From contig NC_061111.1 of the NCBI RefSeq assembly GCF_002878395.1, positions 22,897,195 through 22,961,194 on the forward strand: a stretch of 64,000 bases of DNA. The letters run 5' to 3'. A program made the translations under genes and the position numbers. The DNA comes from Capsicum annuum (taxonomy: Eukaryota; Streptophyta; Magnoliopsida; Solanales; Solanaceae). The first letter of the stretch is position 1. Each line of letters opens with the position of its first letter. The notes under the pieces were generated by a model. That model was not told the origin of the DNA. It did not search any database and saw nothing but the letters and a program-made list of their open reading frames with translations. Below are positions 1-11,043 of the stretch, in pieces.

Positions 1-34
1 GGAAGTTCCATCCTCAAGGTAGACTACGTTGGTG

Positions 35-316
35 TTAAAGGGACAAAGTAAGTGCTAAAATCTTATGTGTCGAGTCACCAACATCCATGATATGCTTATT
101 ATCGAGATTCCCAATATATTTGTTTGTCGTAACCATTTTAATTGGAATTTCTGAACGTACAACAGTGAATACCTTAGGGCAGCATCTATTAGACATTTCA
201 TCGATCATCTTATGTGCATCCGTTTTGCTTTTGCATTCAGATTGCATATAAAATTTCTGAAGCAAAGATGGGTTGTTTTTACTTCTCAATTGTGTATAAA
301 CATGTGTAGGACACAA
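35..316 (-). CDS. Unrecognised 93-codon open frame at window edge
   Basis: An open frame of 93 codons runs leftward from a Met codon at 316 to a stop at 35. It is Lys/Ser-rich with two adjacent Cys (residues about 45-46). I see no signal peptide, membrane segment or known motif. It ends 6 bp from the start of the element A LTR at 322, so it is part of the DNA into which A inserted. The right-hand continuation of that target cannot be identified because A's other LTR is truncated. It may be a piece of a host exon or of an older transposon. I do not recognise it and assign no function; a chance frame is quite possible. Confidence 0.15.
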   Translation of the reverse strand: MCPTHVYTQLRSKNNPSLLQKFYMQSECKSKTDAHKMIDEMSNRCCPKVFTVVRSEIPIKMVTTNKYIGNLDNKHIMDVGDSTHKILALTLSL

Positions 317-321
317 AGAAA

Positions 322-2701
322 TATAATGACCCGAGATTACCCCCTAGTCGTCACACGGTGCTTAGAGGGACCATAAGCTAACCCATGAGCTGGCACCTGC
401 TATGAGTACTAGATAACATGATCATAAATGCAGAAGAATATTAACATGTCATAAGGTTTTAATAACTAAATTTAAAACTGAAATATGAGTCTATAGAAAT
501 AACTGTCTAAATCTTATAAGATAATGATAAACTGGATAACTAACTGTAATATCTGAATACTAAATAACTGACTCTAATGTTTGAAAAGCCTCTAAAACTG
601 ACTGAATGAATATGAGTTGATGGGATAGGCCCCTAACTAACTCTGCTAACTACTGAAATAGAGATATGAAGTGAAATAATCTATCCTCGAATAATGAGGA
701 CTCACCACTGCTACTGTACTGCTGATAGCCTGAGAAGTGATGTCTAAGCGCGGTCCGAGAACTGAGCGTCAACACCTTTGATATAATACATCATAGCGTA
801 AAAGAAAGGTATGCTATCATACTTTGAATGTACTGGTATGCTAAATGAGGTAAGCATAGGCATGGTTTCATGAACAAAACTAATAATTAACTGAATATAC
901 GTGTAAAACATGGAGTACTGAATAGAGAACATGGAATCTGTAGATACTGAAAATATGGAGAATCTATAAATACTGAGTATGCATGACAGTATATAAATAC
1001 TGAAGATACATGAAAATCTGTAGACACTGGGGATGCATGACCAAGCATATAACATGGACTGAGTAAAATTTGTAAACTAAAATATTAAAAAATACTGATA
1101 TCTGTATGCTTTGTTTAAGCAACTCTAAGACTCATAACTGAATAAAGACTGTAATTGAAACTATATCAGAGACTGTAGGAGGTATCGTCTAACCGACATT
1201 CCCTAATTTGAGCTAATCGGGGTCCAACCTGTAACCCCTGTTGAAAGGGTGTTAATATCATGCCACGGGTACTAATGATGGCTATGTGGATCAACTAAAC
1301 TGATCTAATGTCCAAAGGACTAAGGGTACCAAGCTTGAATTGATGGGTGACCCTGAAAGATAGTCAAGCCTAATCTGATGGGTGACTTCTCATACCCTAC
1401 GCTGGCTAATTAGTTCTGGAGTATAGGGATTGCTACTAACAACTCTGCCACCCTTCCTACACTCGCTTGGCACTAAATCCTACTCCCAACAATAGACACT
1501 GAAATACTAAACTATTTCGAGTTCATTTTGACTGGTAACTGACTATTCTGATAATGCTCATATTATGTTCGGAAGACTATTCTGTAATGTACTGCTACTA
1601 TACTAAGTAAACAGTTATGGATTTCGGGTATTCAATACCCCCAGGACTCAAAACAATAATATTAAAATGAGACTAAAGCTTGAAGGACAAAACATGAAGG
1701 CTTTTATTTAAATTAATCACTCTTGTAGGCATTTTATCAAATACTTGCCGTTCAGGGTTTAAAACAATCATAGGAATGCTATGGAACTCATAAAACTATG
1801 ATGAATTCAACATATTAGTACTAAATCATGGTTTAATTCAATAAATAATAATATTAAAACATGGAGAATTGTATAGTAATGATAATTTCATGGTAAAATG
1901 GTATAAAATCAGTAGTGCATGGAGCTTCATGGATGAAATCATAATTTAAAACATAATAACTTGAAAAGATTTTAACTTGGTTATTAAAACGGGTTACTTT
2001 GGCTCCATGGATGAAAAGAATCTATGGATAACATCTAACATACCTGGGATAATGAATTTCTTGAAGTTCTGGGTGAGTTCTTGAGAGAAATTGAATAATG
2101 AATGATTATTTAGGTCAATTGGGGATAAATTCCATGTTTTAGGACGAGTTTAGGGCTTAGGAAAAATACCCAAATACCCTTAAATGGATTTAAAACATAA
2201 GCTGAAAACTGACTATCCCGATTTTTAGCCTTGGTGCGATGCGCCACTATCACGCCAATCCTCTGGAAATGGACAATTGGGACCTGGAAAAACATCGTGA
2301 TGTAGATCTATCATGGTAAGCCTTTAAAATTCCAATTTGGCCACCTCCGTGACGCGCCAACATCGCAGAGGTCCACTAGAAATTACCAAATAGAAAATTG
2401 GCCTGCTCTGCGATGCTTCATGATCGCGGAGTCATACTGGAAATCGACAATTGTCATTTGGACTTTCTCCTTGATGCCCTAAGGGTTAAAATGATGGGGT
2501 CTAATGATTGAAATTTAAAATCGCCATAACTTCTTACCCGATTATCGGATTTGGCCAAATTTTATATCGTTGGATAGCTAATTGAATTTTCTACACATTG
2601 GCAGGATCTAAATTAAAAAATAATGAGTGTTTTGAAAATTTTGTATATGAATACTCATGTATTGGGACTTAGATTATGCTAGGGAAATACGAGATGTTAC
2701 A
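322..2701 (-). repeat. Element A 3' LTR (2,380 bp)
   Basis: It is homologous end to end with 7737-10061. In sense (minus) orientation it starts TGTAACATCTC at 2701 and ends at 322, where the final CA has decayed to TA. Near its sense start (about 2225-2450) lie GC-rich imperfect repeats of the type CGCGATGCGCC, unlike the AT-rich remainder. A splice-donor-like CCAG|GTATGTTAG has its intron-side G at 2043. The sense-distal half carries many TCAGT (ACTGA on plus) pentamers. Confidence 0.92.
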
Positions 2702-2717
2702 ATATCTCCCCCTTGGG
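2702..2717 (-). other. Element A polypurine tract
   Basis: In sense orientation CCAAGGGGGAGATAT lies directly against the 3' LTR start TGTAAC. This is the expected position for the primer of plus-strand DNA synthesis. The same AAGGGGGAGA core occurs beside the 3' LTRs of D and E. Confidence 0.85.
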
Positions 2718-2937
2718 ATCATTCATCCTCGAATGAAACTAGTTTAGCTGAGGAAAACTGCTGGACTATGCTTACACACTGAACATGCATATCTGCTATA
2801 TGGAATGTATAACTGAACTGATTTGTAAATGCATGATTGACATGAACATGATACACAATCGAATCTGAGTAGGATAGAGAGAAATCTTAAAAAGATTGGT
2901 ACTTTATATTAAATCTGAATTCATGGAGAAAAGATGA

Positions 2938-4260
2938 GGGTACTTGGTCCGCATATCTGTCTCTTCTTCCCAAGTGACTCTCCCAATGTACGATTCCGCC
3001 AAGGAACATTGACTAGTGGAACTTCTTTTTTCCTTAGTCTAAGAACTTGATGATCAAGAATTTCGATTGGGACTTCCTTAAAGGAAAGACTGTTCTGAAT
3101 ATCTACACTTTCTAAGGGCCACTACAGCTGGATCACCAATACACTTTTTCAACAACGAGACATGGAACACTGGGTGCTCTAAGGTTAAATCTGAAGGCAA
3201 CTCAATCTCATAAGCTACCTTTCCAAAACAATTGAGAATTTTGAAGGGACCGACATATCGGGGACTGAGTTTCCCTTTCTTGCCGAATCTCTTCACTCCT
3301 TTCATGGGAGAGATTTTAAAGTACAAAAAATTACTGACCTCAAACTCGAGATCCTTTCTCCTCATATCAGCATACGATTTCTGTCAGCTCTAGGAATCCT
3401 TAAGCCTTTCTCTGATCAACTGAAACTTCTCTAACGCATCAAACACCAAGTCAGGACCTACTACTACGGCCTCATCTAATTCAAACTAACCAATTGGATA
3501 TCTACATCTCCTACCATAGAGTGCCTCAAATGGAGCCATACGGATACAGGAATGATAATTGTTATTATATGCAAATTCAATCAAAGGCAAATGGTCATCC
3601 CAACTACCCTTGAAATAAAAAACACATGCTCTCAGCATATCTTCTAGAGTCTTAATTATCCTTTCTGCTTGACCTTTGTTTGAGGGTGAAAAGCTATACT
3701 GAGGTGGACTTGGGTACCAAGACCTTTTTGGAATGCCCTCCAGAGGTGAGAGGTAAACTGGGTACCTCTATTAGAGATGATAGATATAGGAACACTGTGC
3801 AACCTAACCAATTATCGGAGATAGAGTTTGGCATAGTCCTTGGCTAAGTAAGAGGTATGGACTGTCAAGAAATGAGCTGATTTGGTCATACTATCTACGA
3901 TGACCCAAATAGAATCATGCTGATGACAAGTACGCGACAAACCTGTCACAAAATCTATGTTCACTTCCTCCCACTTCCAAGTGGGAATACTGAACTCCTG
4001 CATGAACCCACTAGGTTTCTGATGCTCAATCTTAACTTACTGGCATGTAGAACACTTAGCTACAAACCTTGCAATATCTCTCTTCATCCCACTCTACTAA
4101 TAGATTTCCTATAAATTGCGGTACATCTTAGTGTCCCCTGGATAAATAGAGTAACATGCACCATGCACTTCTGCAAGAATTTGTTGCCTCAAATCATCTA
4201 CACTAGGCACACACAATCTACCCTGATAATGCAAAACCCATCTCTCTCTTAGGAGAAAAC
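2938..4260 (-). pseudogene. Element A integrase with C-terminal chromodomain, broken
   Basis: Read leftward, the region gives a zinc-binding segment (around 4080-4260, ending CSTCQ), then the integrase core. The core shows VNIDFVTGL (first catalytic Asp, about 3950), a NRGTQFTS segment (second Asp, about 3770) and GQAER (Glu, about 3670). [15 protein letters not shown] segment at about 3250 follows. The chromodomain is at 2938-3066, with EILDHQVLRLRKKE and, after a frameshift, VTWEEETDM. Stops interrupt the frame, for example between the YLR and LVRL segments near 3810. Integrase would insert the cDNA; chromodomains of this class bind histone marks and bias insertion to heterochromatin. It cannot be functional as it stands. 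Confidence 0.88.
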
Positions 4261-4419
4261 CTCCACTTTCTGGTCTCTGGCTGATTTTTTTAACTAAACT
4301 AGGCTGGGATCTCTATTATGCTTTTTCTTTCCTTGGAAACTAGAGATAAGTTAGCGCTACTCTGCACCCACACACTACCCTCTGTTGAGTCAACTAAGCA
4401 GACACCTAGTTTGGCAAGC

Positions 4420-5650
4420 TGATGAATTTCTTGAGCTAACTTTATCTTACCATTCTCAATATGAGCAACACTGCCCATAGACAACTACTGAGAGCATCAT
4501 CCACTATATTGGCTTTGCCTGGATAATACAGAACACTCATGTTATAATCCTTCAATAACTCTAACCACCTTCTTTGACGCAGATTCAAATCTTTATGAGA
4601 GAACACATACTGAAGGTTTTTGTGATCTGTGAACACATTTACATGCATCCCATAAAGTAATGCCTCCAAATCTTTAAGGCAACCACTACAGTTACTAACT
4701 CAAGCTCATAAGTAGGGTAATTCTTCTCATAGAGTTTAAGCTATCTGGAGGCATAGGCTATGACCTTACCTCTCTGTATGAGGATATAACCTAAACCTAC
4801 CCTTGATGCATCACGGTACACAACAAAACCATCTAAACTATCTGGTAGAGTCAAGACTGGGGTTGAGGTGAGTCGAGTCTTCAACTCCTAAAAACTCTTC
4901 TCGCATAAATCTGACCACTGAAACTTGACTTTCTTCTGAGTCAATCTGGACATGGGAAATGCAATATAAGAAAACCCTTCAATAAATCAATGGTAATAGC
5001 CAGCTAAACCCAAGAAACTCCTGATATGTAATGGAGAGATTGGTCTAGGCCAGTTTCCCACCACCTTAGTCTTTTGAGGATCAACTCTAATGCCATCACT
5101 GAAAATCACATGGCCAAGGAAAGCTACTAATCTTATCTAGAATTCACACTTACTAAATTTAGAAAACACCTGATGAGATCTACGAGTCTGAAGTACTATT
5201 TTGAGGTGGTTTGCATGATTATTTTCACTATGAGAGTAAACAAGAATGTCATCAATAAAGACTATGAAAAACATGTCCAAGTACTATTTGAACACTCGAT
5301 TCATCTTGTCCATAAAGGCTGCTGGGGCATTGGTAAGACCAAAGGACATGACTAGAAATTCAAAGTGACCATACTGGGTTCGAAAAGCTATTTTCAAAAT
5401 GTCACATTCCCTGACCTTGAGCTGATGATAGCCTGATCTGAGGTCTATTTTTGAGAAATAGTTGGCACCCTAAAGTTGGTCAAATAAGTCATCTATTATA
5501 GGAAGTGGATATTTATTCTTGACTTTGACTTTGTTCAACTGACGGTAGTCTATGCACATTCTGAGAGAACCGTCTTCTTACGCACGAATTGAATAGGTGC
5601 GCCCTACGGGGAGACACTGGGTCTGATGAATCCCTTATCTAGGAGATCCT
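4420..5650 (-). pseudogene. Element A reverse transcriptase and RNase H, broken
   Basis: Sense-strand translation shows the RT palm motifs in order: [10 protein letters not shown] (about 5550), [14 protein letters not shown] (about 5430), and the catalytic FIDDILVYS box (about 5245) with both Asp kept. Then come RSFLGLAGYY (about 4990) and RNase H with DASRVGLG (about 4810), YELELVTVV (about 4695) and FTDHKNLQYVF (about 4620). In-frame stops occur, for example before QYLDMFF and inside the connection region. A 75-codon open piece covers the RNase H end (4669-4442). The enzyme would copy genomic RNA into DNA inside virus-like particles. It is inactive here because of stops, although the active-site residues survive. 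Confidence 0.9.
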
Positions 5651-5809
5651 TTAACTATTCTTTTAACTCCTTGAGTTATGATGGGGCCATTCTATATGGC
5701 AGAATAGATATAGGCTGAATATCTGGAAGAAGGTCTATTTTGAAGTCAATTTCCCTTTCGAGAGAAACTCCGGAGAGATCTTCAGGGAACACATCTGGAA
5801 ATTTCCTGA

Positions 5810-6335
5810 CTATTGAAACCGACTCAAGGGTTTAAGTTTTTGAGTTAGAGTCTTTAACTCGTACAAGATGGTAATACACCCCTTTGATATCATCTTTCTT
5901 ACTCTAAGGTACAAAATCAACTGACCTGTAAGAGCTGTGGTATGGCCCCTCCATTCAAGGACTGGTTCATTTGGGAACTGAAAATGAACTTTTTTGTTTC
6001 TACAATAACTTGAGGTATAGCATGAGTGGATCCAATCCATGCTGAGAATAACATCAAAATCCATTATCTCTAAATCCACAAGATCAATTGAGGTAACTTT
6101 CTGAGATATTGTGACCGAACAGTTCCTGTATACCTGTCTGGATACAATGGAAATGCCTACTTGGGTAGACACTGAAAAGGGCTCTGCTAGAGTTTCAGAA
6201 CTGACTCTAAAGTTGATGGCTATATATAGAGTTACAAAAGAAAGAGAATCTCTAGGGTCTAGTAAAGCATAAACATGTAAGTGAAAGACCTGGAACGTAC
6301 TAGTAACTATGCCAGGAGAATTTTATTAATCTTAG
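5810..6335 (-). pseudogene. Element A aspartic protease, damaged
   Basis: The sense frame starts near 6335 with VYALLDPRDSLSFVT. The LLD is the catalytic aspartate region, but the usual Gly two residues later is Arg (DPGAS became DPRDS). It continues into an open 120-codon stretch (6172-5810) with STQVGISI, then DFDVILSMDWI, typical of the retropepsin C-terminal half in this clade. It would process Gag-Pol. Loss of the active-site Gly and frame breaks make activity unlikely. Confidence 0.85.
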
Positions 6336-6399
6336 CGGGACTGAAGAGCATGTAATCTATTTGAACACTGACCACTGGTTGCACTAGAAGCGGCACCCT

Positions 6400-7510
6400 A
6401 CTGAGTCAGGCGACCGGATGGAACTGACGACTGATGGGACTTACCCTATTGGCGTAAATCCCTACCTTTCTAAGAAACTATCAGACACTTCTGAATCTGA
6501 TAGCCTGGCTTGCCACACCCAAAGCACACATCGCTACCCGCTCTACACTCACCGTGATGGTGTCTACCATATTTCTGACATAGAGGATTTGTACGAGCAT
6601 TGCTAACACTGACCTGGGACTTAGAGCCTGGTTCTCTATTCCTATTGTTGTTTCTAAATTTAGGTACTGGGCCACTAGCTAAAAAGGGTGCTGGGGCTGT
6701 AGACCTCTGATGAAACTGAGAACAGTTACCACCTTCTGACTTTGGTTGACTGAAATTAAAACTACCTGTCCTAGCTCTCTTGTTTTCTCTTTCCCTCTTC
6801 TTAATATTTTGCTCCTCTATATATTGAGAATGGACCATCATCTTAGACAAGTCCATGTCACTAATAAGCATTGCGGTCCTATACTCTTTGAACACACTAT
6901 CAGATACACTAGACATAAACTTACTCATCTTGGACCTATTATCAGCTACTACATGAGGAGCATATATAGCTAACTGAGTAAACTTGAGGGAATACTCCCT
7001 CACGCTCATGCTGCCCTGCCTCAAATTAATAAAATCTAACACTTTGGCCTCCTTCAACTCCAATGGGAAGAATATGTCTAAGAAAATTATGGCAAACTCT
7101 TCCCACTCTATAGGCCCTACATCCACACCCCTATCTTCCTTCCACTACTTAAAATAAGTATGGGCTACATCCTACAACTGATATACAACCAACTCAGCAC
7201 TCTAACTAAGAGTCAACCCATAGCATCCATTACTTTTGCATCATATCTAAGAATTCCTATGGATCTTCTTCAGACTTGGATCTCGTGAAAGAAAGAGGAT
7301 TTAATCGGGTGAAATCCCAAATTCTAGTCACAATAGTTTTGGCAACTGGGTTGGCTGGAACAGCAGCTGGCCATTCATTTTGTGCTGCTATGGAATTGGT
7401 TAGAGTAGTGAACGTAGCCCTAAATTTTACGTGAGAGACGTGCTCGTCCAGAGGATCAGCCTGGATGGGCTGGATGATTTCTTATTCATTTTTCGTTCTT
7501 CTTAGAAGGT
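6400..7510 (-). pseudogene. Element A gag (capsid and zinc knuckle), damaged
   Basis: The expected gag start is at 7512-7510, where ATG has become ATA. Sense translation follows the family pattern: basic N-terminus, ADPLDEHVSHVKFRATFTTL, IWDFTRLNPL, SEEDP (followed by a stop), then an open 218-codon block (7126-6470). That block has the capsid region (EWEEFAIIFLDIFFP, FINLRQGSMSVREYSLKFTQLA) and a Lys/Arg-rich segment (KKREREN). It ends in a zinc knuckle CFGCGKPGYQIQKC, in which the metal-binding His is replaced by Tyr. Gag would build the particle and bind RNA. Several in-frame stops lie upstream of the open block. Confidence 0.88.
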
Positions 7511-7714
7511 ATATTTTGTAAAAGGAAGGAAGAAATTCATTATACAGAGGGTTTAACTTGAGCTCATACTCACTCGCACGACATGAATATTGAAAGAAGG
7601 GAAGCTTTTTTCCTAAATGCCTTGTAGCCTCTCATCCATATGTGTGGTACGCTACACACTCATGTACAAGACTCTACTCAATATGACTTTTAGACTTCCT
7701 AGGACACTTTGAAA

Positions 7715-7732
7715 CCTTAGGCTCTACTACCA
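7715..7732 (-). other. Element A primer-binding site (initiator Met tRNA type)
   Basis: In sense orientation TGGTAGTAGAGCCTAAGG lies 4 nt after the 5' LTR. The consensus for priming by plant initiator tRNA-Met begins TGGTATCAGAGC; this copy has two changes (TC to GT). The better preserved copy at 24104-24121 makes the assignment firm. Confidence 0.85.
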
Positions 7733-7736
7733 AGTT

Positions 7737-10061
7737 TGTAACAACCCGGGACTAACCCCTAGTCGTCACACGATGCTTACAGTCTCAAGGGTCCACAAGC
7801 TAACCCATGAGCTGGTACCTGCTGTGAGCATTGGATAACATGATCATAAATATGGAAGAATACTGAAATGTCATAAGGTTTTAATAACTGAATTTAAAAT
7901 TGAAATATGAGTCAATAGAAATAACAGACTGAATCTGATAAGATAATGATAAATTGGATAACTAACTGTAATGTTGGAATACTGAATAACTGACTCTAAT
8001 GTTTTGAAAAGCCTCTATAATTGACTGATTGAATATGAGTTGATGGGATATGCCCTTAGCTAACTCTGCTAACTACTGAAATAGAGATATAAAGTAAAAT
8101 AATCTATCCTCGAATGATGAGGACTCACCATTGCTACTGTACTACTGATAGCCTGAGAAGTGAAGTCTAAGCACAGTCTGATAACTGAGCATCAACACCT
8201 ATGATATAATACATCATAGCGCAAAAAAAGGTGTGCGATCAGTACTTTGAATGTACTGGTATGCTAAATGAGGTAGGGTGATAGGCATGGTTTCATGAAT
8301 GAAACTAATAATTAATTGAATATGCATGTAAAATATGGAGTACTGAATAGAGAACATGGAATCTGTAGATACTGAAAATACGTAGAATCTATAAATACCG
8401 AGTATGCATGATAGTCTATAAATACTGAAGATACATAAAAATCTGTAGACATTGGTGATGCATGACCAAGCATATAACATGGACTGAGTAAAATCTGTAA
8501 ACTAAAATACTGATATCTGTATGTTTTTGTCAAGAAACTCTAAAACTGCATAATGTAATTGAGACTGTAACTGAGACTATGAGAGGTATCATCTAACCGA
8601 CATTTCCCAATTTGAGCTAATTGGGGTCCAACCTGTAACCCCAGTTGAAAGGGTATTAATACCGTGCCACGGGTACTAACGATGGCTGTATGGATCCACT
8701 AAACTGATATAATATCTAGAGGACTAAGGGTGTGAAGCCTGAACTAACGGGTGACCCTTACGAGATAGTCAAGCCTAATCTGATGAGTGACTTCTCATAC
8801 CCTATGCTGGCTACGTAGTTTTGGAGTATAGGGACTGCTACTAACGACTCTGCCTATCTGACGGGGAAGCCACCCTCCCTACACTCGCTTGGTGGTAAAT
8901 CCTACTCCTAACTGAAAGACACTGAAATACTATACTGTTTTGAGTTTATCTAACTAGTAACTGACTATTCTGATAATGCTCATATTATGTTCTGAAGACT
9001 ATTCTGTAATGTACCGATACTAGACTAAGTAAATAGTTCTGGATTTCGGGTATGCAATACCCCCAGGACTCAAAACAATAACAGTAAAATGACACTAAAT
9101 CTTGAAGGACAAAATATGAAGGCTTTTATTTAAATAATCACTCTTTAGGCATTTTATCAAACACTTGCAGTTCAGGGTTTAAACAATCATAGGAATGCCA
9201 TGGAACTTATAAAACTAGAATGAATTCAACATTTTAGTACTAAATCATGGTTTAATTTAATAAATAATAATATTAAAACATGGAGAGTTGAATAGTAACA
9301 ATAATTTCATGGTAACATGGGATGGAGATTCATGGATGAAATTATAATTGAAAACATAATAACTTGAAAAGATTTTAACTTGGTGATTAAAATGGGTTAC
9401 TTGGGCTCCATGGATAAAAGGAATCCATGGATGAACATCTAACATACCTGGGATGATGAATTTCTTGAAGTTCTGGGGGAGTTCTTGAGGATTGGCCTTG
9501 AATTTGAGAGCTAGGGTTTCTTGTTCTTGTAAAGGGGATCTTTAATTTGAGAGGAATTGAATAATGAATGATTATTTAGGTCAATTGGGTCTAAATTCAG
9601 TGTTTTAGGACTAGTTTAGGGCTTAGGAAAAAGACCCTAATACCCTTACACAGATTTAAAATGTATGCTGAAAACTGACCATCCCGATTTTTGGCCTTGG
9701 CGCGACACGCCACTATTACGCCAAGCTACTAGAAATTCACAATTGGGACCTGGACAAACATCGCGATGCGGAGCTATGGCGGTAAGCCTTTGAATGCCAG
9801 TTTGGCCACCTCCGCGACGCACCAACATCGCAAAGGCCCACTGGAAATTGCCTAATGGAAAATTGGCCTGCTCCGCGATGCGCATGATTGACAATTGTCA
9901 TTTGGACTTTCTTCACAACGTGCTTAGGGTTAAAATGATGCGGTCTAACGACTGAAAATTAAAAACGCCATAACTTCTTACCTGGTTATCGTATTTAGGC
10001 AAATTTTATATCATTGGAAAGCTAATTGAATTTCCTACGCAATGGCAGGCTCTAAACTGAA
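7737..10061 (-). repeat. Element A 5' LTR, truncated by about 90 bp
   Basis: It starts on plus with TGTAACAACCC and is collinear with 322-2701. Similarity stops at about 10061, so the last ~90 bp (the sense start of the LTR) are missing and unrelated AT-rich DNA follows. It retains GC-rich subrepeats (about 9695-9890) and a donor-like CCCAG|GTATGTTAG with the intron-side G at 9447. Two open frames here (8214-8533) also recur in the other LTR, as expected for LTR homology, and are not genes. Confidence 0.9.
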
Positions 10062-10782
10062 TATGTTTACAAATATTCTCTTCTAAGAAAACAAATTTCT
10101 ACAAAATGAGGAAAGTGACTTTTTTATTGAAGTAAATTCATAGGGAAAATATGTTTTATAAGTGATGTTAAAGTTCATTATATTCTCATCGCCAATCTAA
10201 TCCCTTGACCACTTCATCATGGTTATCCTCGAACCCTCACTACCTACTTTATTACATCTAATAATATTTTGTTAGATTACACATACATGTTTTTAGAATA
10301 ATATATCTCTACTTATCAAACACAAAAAAATGTATAAGAAACTTACTTGTTAGATAAATATTTTCCTTCATGACAAACACGCCCTTAATGATAAACTTTT
10401 GCGAGGAAGAATTTCTTTTGGTTCTCATTCCCGCTAAAATAGAATGAAGAATTAAGGAGAATCTATGAAAAAACATATATTATATTATCATTTTTATATC
10501 ATGAATTATTGAGGGCTTAATGCTTGATAATCAACTCTTCAAGAGCTCCCCCTATATAAATTATACAATCATCATCATGTGAAGGCATCAAATTTTTTCT
10601 AGCTAATATCATTTACTTTTGTTTCAGGTTTTTATTATTCTGAAGTGTATTATTGTTCATTTAGCTCCAATGGTTGCATCACAATAATCATCGGGCTACA
10701 TTAATCACTTTATTTCAATTAATTTATTTCAGTTCTTGTTTATAGCATTGCTCACTTCAATTACTTGCTTTACCTGAGAAAT
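10062..10782. other. Unassigned AT-rich DNA with a possible TATA box
   Basis: There is no coding signal and no similarity to the surrounding LTRs. A CTATATAAAT stretch at about 10547-10556 is a good TATA-box match on plus, and a CAACTCTTC-rich segment precedes it. With 15073-15298 it forms one original stretch split by the Mutator-like element. It could be a relic of a host gene promoter or an older repeat. Confidence 0.3.
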
Positions 10783-11043
10783 TAGATTCACATAGGGGTG
10801 TTAAATAGGCGGATTCGGTTGAGATTGAAAATATTAAATGGGTTGAAAGAATATCGGGTTGGGTAATGACCCGCCCAAATTCACTTTGGGTTGAAATGAG
10901 TTAGGTTGAGATGAATAAAAATTGGGTTGGGTCTTGACCCATCCAATTTGAACCGTTTAGTTTAAAAAATATTAACATATTGATATTTACTCCTTGTAAA
11001 CCCAACTCAAGAAAACAAATTTGGATGGGGTTGGAAAGTTGGG

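Larger units (their letters stand above)
322..10061 (-). mobile_element. Element A: Tekay/Del-like Ty3/gypsy chromovirus, degenerate
   Basis: This is an LTR retrotransposon read on the minus strand. Order of parts in its sense direction is 5' LTR (10061-7737), Met-type primer site, gag, protease, reverse transcriptase, RNase H, integrase, chromodomain, polypurine tract, 3' LTR (2701-322). RT-before-integrase order makes it Ty3/gypsy, and the C-terminal chromodomain after integrase indicates a chromovirus. Long ~2.4 kb LTRs and the integrase tail style fit Tekay/Del. The two LTRs are clearly homologous throughout but differ by many substitutions and small indels, so the insertion is old. The far right end is cut off, so the target duplication (left flank AGAAA) cannot be confirmed. 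All ORFs are broken. Confidence 0.9.

Noticed and set aside
744..1055. 103-codon frame, with a similar one at 8214-8533 and a third in the E LTR at 37611-37946
   Set aside because: They recur because they lie in homologous LTRs. Composition is Ser/Tyr/Ile-rich from ACTGA repeats, with no start context or domain.
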